Source: Mastigias papua
Lineage: Eukaryota > Cnidaria > Scyphozoa > Rhizostomeae > Mastigiidae
Direction of reading: 5' to 3'
DNA length: 64,000 nucleotides
Assembly: GCA_964019165.1 (NCBI GenBank)
Contig: OZ025276.1
Coordinates: forward strand, 6,944,820-7,008,819
Shown piece after piece: positions 60,537-64,000 of the stretch. A program made the translations under genes and the position numbers. The first letter of the stretch is position 1. Every line of letters starts with the position of its first letter. Under the pieces are notes generated by a model. That model did no database searches. It was not told the DNA's origin and was given only the letters and a program-made list of their open reading frames with translations.

Positions 60537-60839
60537 TCACATAACGCTATCCAGCTCTTCAAAATATTTGCATGTCTTCCGACTATGTCCAGATTTGCTG
60601 TTGTTGTCCTTCACCTTTTTATAATTTTGCTTTAGCTGCTTTATCTTCTCTCTCACCTGTTGAAATGTTCTTTCGAACCCAGTTTCATCCTTCAGTCTCT
60701 GTGCCATCTTCTCAAAGATGGGCTTCTTTCTAGTGCATGAATCTAGTTGCTGCTGAACTTTTTCATCAGCCCAGATCTCAATCAGTGCCAAAACTTCAGT
60801 TTCCTCCCAAGTTGTACCTTTATCAATGTTTGCTTGCAT
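60537..60839 (-). CDS. Harbinger Myb/SANT-like DNA-binding protein, N-terminal part
   Basis: ATG at 60837-60839, 100 codons to TGA at 60537-60539. TTWEETEVLALIEIWADEKV, IFEKMAQRLKDETGFERTFQ and VREKIKQLKQNYKKVKDNNS form a trihelix/Myb-SANT-like fold (W...E...Li..W, then a.rl......r...qv..ki..L...Y). In Harbinger elements this partner binds the transposase and directs it to the nucleus and the element ends. It is convergent with the transposase, near the right TIR. Because of the stop, only the DNA-binding part would be made unless the stop is read through or removed by splicing. Confidence 0.8.
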   Translation of the reverse strand: MQANIDKGTTWEETEVLALIEIWADEKVQQQLDSCTRKKPIFEKMAQRLKDETGFERTFQQVREKIKQLKQNYKKVKDNNSKSGHSRKTCKYFEELDSVM

Positions 60840-61115
60840 CGTGTGTATTTAAATCGCAGACGAAATATAAGATTTGGATGAATGCCGCACGTGCTCTTCT
60901 GGTATCGTTAAAATTTACGCGGGAATTTCATTTGCTGAGCATGCGTAGAAGAAAACTAACCCAGGTTCGCCCCAGGTTTGCGTTTACACTACACTTTGAC
61001 GAAACTAACCTAGGTTCGACCTAGGGCGAACCCACCTCCAGAAGTGGGTTGAATCAACCTGGGGCGAACCCGGGTTAGTTCGCGTTTACACTACGCAAAA
61101 CGAACCTAGGTTAGT

Positions 61116-61163
61116 TTTAACCTGGGGCGAACCTAGGTTAGTTTGTGTAGTGTAAACAGGGCT
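61116..61163. repeat. Right 48-bp TIR of the Harbinger element
   Basis: Perfect inverted copy of 57790-57837. Subterminal motif copies extend inward to about 60955. Confidence 0.93.
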
Positions 61164-61166
61164 AAT

Positions 61167-61510
61167 CCTACCGGAAAGCTACAATATTGTTATTTGAATC
61201 TCTTGTTGGCAAACTAACAGACAATGACATACCATCAATTCATAAAATTTTGCATAAGATCTACAAAACGGTGTTTAAATGCCTAAAGGGAAACATGCCA
61301 ATGTTGGAAAACTATTTTTAACGGGTTTTTCACAACAAAGAAACTCGCAGCAACAATATACTGTTGAGAGTTCCTAAAATTAAACTAGAGAGCACCAAAA
61401 GAGCTTTCTTTTATAATGGCATCGTGGCCTACAATACTCTCCCATTGGAGTTAAGAACAGAAGCTAACTATGGCATATTTTGTAAGAAATTGGACCTTCT
61501 CCTAGGTTAA
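61167..61510 (+). pseudogene. LINE C-terminal domain, right of the nested Harbinger element
   Basis: Translation across this part gives SYRKATILLFESLVGKLTD, IHKILHKIYKTVFKCLKG, a stop, then NNILLRVPKIKLESTKRAFF and AVNTLPLELR-like sequence (AYNTLPLELRTEANYGIF). This is the end of a CR1/L2-like ORF2. Removing the nested element and one AAT duplication makes it continuous with the part ending at 57789. Confidence 0.7.
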
Positions 61511-61735
61511 CAAATATGATCAGGATCACAAATTTTTGTTTAAATATGTTCAATTTTTAGTATCCTATTTTAGATATTAGTTTAAGGTATTTGTATCCCT
61601 TACTTAAAACATAAATTTCTACTATTGCTTTATGCAGGTCTCGCATGGAAAAGAGTTAAACCAACTGTGCGATGTTACCTTGTTAAATATTATCATTTAT
61701 TTATTATTTATTTATTATTTATAACACATTGCCTA

Positions 61736-62700
61736 GCCCTTCCTTCCCCACACCGATTTGTGTTATTCCATCTTTATACGTAATTCCGGGGAGCAAATTT
61801 ATATACCAATTCAAATTGTAAAATAGTTAGTTAACATTCACACTGGCGAGGATAACACACAAAAGAGCATCTATGAAATTTCTTTGTTTCAATCCTACAA
61901 GCGATAGTAAAGCCTAGACTATATCGGGTGAGATCGAGCCTTTTGATTATATATATAAATCTTTAAACAGAAGTTTAGTCATTCTACAAAGTGAAAATCA
62001 AGAAACACTAAAGACTAATGAATACGAAGAATGAGCACAGTTGCCAAAGTTGTAACATCACAGTAGCATTTTGGAGTCGTGTAATGCTGTTAATGTTGTA
62101 ACTGTTGGTCTTCGTATAAAAAAGTCAACATTTGATGGAGAAATGTTGAATGAATTTGGTGAGTCGTTGGGGAATATCTTGTCTATCACTGAATCGCAGT
62201 TATTAACGTTACTAATTGTACATCATTGTGAACTTTTGCATAAAGCAGAGAAGGGAGCGTATGCAACTCTAAGGAGGGAAAGATCCAGACTTACGACAGA
62301 GAAGATGGAGCATGTCAGGGAAAGACTGATGATGATACAGTAGAGTTTACTGGAAAGCAGAAGGAGAAAGATGCTTAGTGTATGCTTCAAGGAGAAGGTA
62401 AGAGTAAAGAATGGAATATTAGAGAAGCTAGAGATAACGTAGCATCGTGATGGAGAGCTATTTAACGGAGAAGACCTGTGAGTGACGGAGAAACCAGTAG
62501 TGATAGACAACAGCAGTTTAGATGAAGAGAACCGATAGCAAACAGTTGATCTTAGAGTGGATGAATCACTAAATGAGGAAGGCAGAATCCATGGAAGTTG
62601 CGTTAGTGGCGATGTGGTGAATCTCTCTCTAAGACCTCTTTCACAAGGAGACCACTCTCCTTTCCAAAGGCCTTAAATTCTCACTTGTTCCTATGGAAAT
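61736..62700. other. Intergenic; degenerate ORFs not recognised
   Basis: A 90-codon plus-strand ORF (62071-62343) reads IKKSTFDGEMLNEFGESLGN and has a charged C-terminus. No family recognised. The stretch 62480-62700 may already belong to the following PLE. Confidence 0.3.
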
Positions 62701-63160
62701 GGATGTAGCAAGTTTGAAGCAGGATATTGAAGATTTCAAAGAAGAATCAGACTTCGATAGCTTTTCAAAGATAGATTGAGGGACGCTACTGAACGTGATA
62801 AATTCAAAGTTAAATCTACTTGGACTCCTACTACTTGTGATCTTTTACGTGACTTTTATCTATCTTTTTTGGAGAGGAGGATATTGTCCGTTTCAGCGGA
62901 GGGTAAGTCTTTTCATATCTTTCTCCATCTGAACTTTCTGCTCTTACAGTTTTGAAATCTGATTTTAATTTAATAATTAAAGAGGCGGATAAGGGTTCAG
63001 CTGTTGTTGTATGGGACAGGGAGGAGGTTATGTCATGGAAGCTGTCCAACAACTTAATGGTAGGCAGGTATACGAGGAAGTCGAGATGGACCCCTCTGTA
63101 GAATTCCGTAAGTCCATTATTGATAGGTTGCATAAATTGAGCTATAGCTGTGAGAGGGGG
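62700..63160 (+). pseudogene. Penelope-like element: N-terminal region
   Basis: Plus-strand frames give FKVKSTWTPTTCDLLRDFYL, then LKSDFNLIIKEADKGSAVVV with WDREE, then QVYEEVEMDPSVEFRKSIID. This is the region preceding the PLE reverse transcriptase (i.I..ADKGsavVvw.r..Y..ea..ql.d...Y). Frames shift at least twice. Confidence 0.65.
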
Positions 63161-63239
63161 AGTCCTGTCAACTGATTTGCTTTGCGAGCCAACTGATACA
63201 CATCAATTTTTGCATAGGAAATCTTATCATGCATGACAT

Positions 63240-63520
63240 ACTAAGATGGCGATTCCTTACAGTAAAGCCTTTAGGTATCGTAGGATGTTTTCCAAGGATC
63301 GCCAATCGCATAGTTATAACATGCCACCCAGCGCTCAACAGTGTGGGGAAAGCGTAAGGAATCTCCACTCTGTGCTTCTTAATTCAGAGGAGCAAAGAGA
63401 AGTTCTCCTGAACCTCCGGTCACTGCTTTTAGGCGGTGTAAGAATCTTAAGGATCTGCTGGTCAGAGCTAGGCTTGCCAACAACAGTAATTGTTATGAAA
63501 CTATATATGTGTTTATGTAT
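63240..63520 (+). pseudogene. Penelope-like element: post-RT linker fragment
   Basis: MAIPYSKAFRYRRMFSKDRQ is followed in another frame by VTAFRRCKNLKDLLVRARLA. These match the ipySq.lR.rRiCs and P.v.frr.kNLrd.Lv.srl blocks between RT and GIY-YIG of PLEs. The RT itself is missing between 63160 and 63240, so this copy is internally deleted. The GIY-YIG part is not seen in the window. Confidence 0.6.
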
Positions 63521-63674
63521 ACTGCTTAAGCGCAGCGATTGTCAAGAGTACTGTAGGAGCAGCAATGTCAACATTGCATGCATATCATGCGTGAATTTCG
63601 TATAGTATTATAACAGAATTGCATTTACAAAGATGAAGCTTGTTATCATACAATTGTCAGAAGCTTTTTAATTA

Positions 63675-63932
63675 CTAAGAAATTCTGTCGAAAAAGTCTG
63701 TCATGGAAATTGGTTCATCTTCCGATGCACTTCTCATGGCTTGAATTTCCGCTTCAAATAATATGTCATTGATTTTTTTCCTCACAAAGATCTGTGAAAC
63801 TCTAGGCAGCTTTCTTATTGTGTTTGCTACAGTTTTTCCGAATGTAGTGAATTCGTCCTCACCATCATTGTCTTTTGGAGTTTGCAATAATCTGCTTTCT
63901 ACCTCAGTTCTTGCGCGCTTACTTACTGCACT
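63675..63932 (-). CDS. BESS-motif-like C-terminal coding segment, gene runs off the window
   Basis: The minus strand encodes SAVSKRARTEVESRLL, DEFTTFGKTVANTIRKLPRV and SQIFVRKKINDILFEAEIQA, ending in a stop at 63675. D-x-F-x-x-F-x-x-x-V/L...L-x-K-L...k.kI...L is the BESS pattern of MADF-BESS proteins. The sequence just upstream (tcttcgtttcag on the minus strand) is a good 3' splice site, so this is probably a last exon. The ATG 15 bases upstream of it, at 63947, would then be intronic. It could belong to a host MADF-BESS gene or to a mobile element's second ORF. Confidence 0.55.
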   Translation of the reverse strand, partial: SAVSKRARTEVESRLLQTPKDNDGEDEFTTFGKTVANTIRKLPRVSQIFVRKKINDILFEAEIQAMRSASEDEPISMTDFFDRIS

Positions 63933-64000
63933 CTGAAACGAAGACATTAGGAGTTGTAGGACAGCTGAAAGAGTTACATTACCGTAATTTCTTGAATTGG

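Larger units (their letters stand above)
57787..61166. mobile_element. PIF/Harbinger element, nearly intact, 3,374 bp
   Basis: The element 57790-61163 is bounded by a perfect 48-bp inverted repeat (57790-57837 and 61116-61163) starting AGCCCTGTTTACACTACAC, with AAT duplicated on both sides. Two convergent genes lie inside: a DDE transposase (plus) and a Myb/SANT-like protein (minus). The motifs AACCTAGGTTCGCCCC and GTTTACACTAC recur several times in both subterminal regions. The two-gene plan and 3-bp duplication are Harbinger features. Confidence 0.93.

Overview
The window reads as nuclear DNA of an animal: AT-rich, low coding density, one long multi-exon gene with consensus GT-AG introns, and introns packed with mobile elements. 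The host gene has an extracellular REJ/GPS architecture (polycystin-1 / sea-urchin-REJ type) preceded by IPT/TIG folds and CGVCGG-type cysteine repeats. That, plus Penelope-like elements (PLEs), L2/CR1-like LINEs, PIF/Harbinger, hAT-type and pogo elements, fits a marine or early-branching invertebrate. I cannot place it more closely from sequence alone.

Host gene (+ strand, 3264 to 52435): twenty exons can be joined with every splice phase matching (6,666 coding bases, 2,221 residues plus stop). The N-terminus is open; a 26-base microexon at 3111-3136 is a candidate upstream exon, and I found no signal peptide. Order of parts: small Cys-containing exons; a 458-codon exon with a recurring G-x-W beta-rich motif; CGVCGG cysteine repeats; two IPT/TIG domains; a long REJ region; a GPS motif; a Gly-rich linker; one transmembrane helix; and a tail of about 15 residues.

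Introns and left flank: the left 3 kb holds LINE and PLE scraps. Intron 5736-10167 holds a 2.58-kb element with 27-bp TIRs and an 8-bp duplication (hAT-like). Intron 10309-16967 holds a CTTGAA-rich TIR element, a head-to-head PLE pair and a minus-strand LINE piece. Intron 19018-25879 holds a LINE with ORF1 and ORF2 remnants, PLE pieces in both orientations, a 690-bp Harbinger deletion derivative inside a PLE GIY-YIG domain, and a LINE C-terminal piece. Intron 26411-32582 holds a fragment of a multicopy zinc-finger-like gene, a 17-unit 14-bp minisatellite, an almost perfect 253-bp-arm inverted repeat and another LINE. Intron 39504-46150 holds a Harbinger-like MITE, a pogo/Tigger transposase pseudogene and two TA-flanked MITEs.

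Right flank (52436-64000): a decayed L2/CR1-like LINE (about 54900-61735) is split by a nearly intact 3,374-bp PIF/Harbinger element with a 447-aa DDE transposase and a convergent Myb/SANT-like ORF carrying one in-frame TGA. A PLE fragment and a minus-strand BESS-like coding piece follow at the right edge.

The most interesting small feature is a compact type-I hammerhead-ribozyme-like motif in the PLE 3' terminal repeats: one copy with all core positions (22753-22794, minus) and two decayed copies (13981-14021 plus, 3445-3487 minus).
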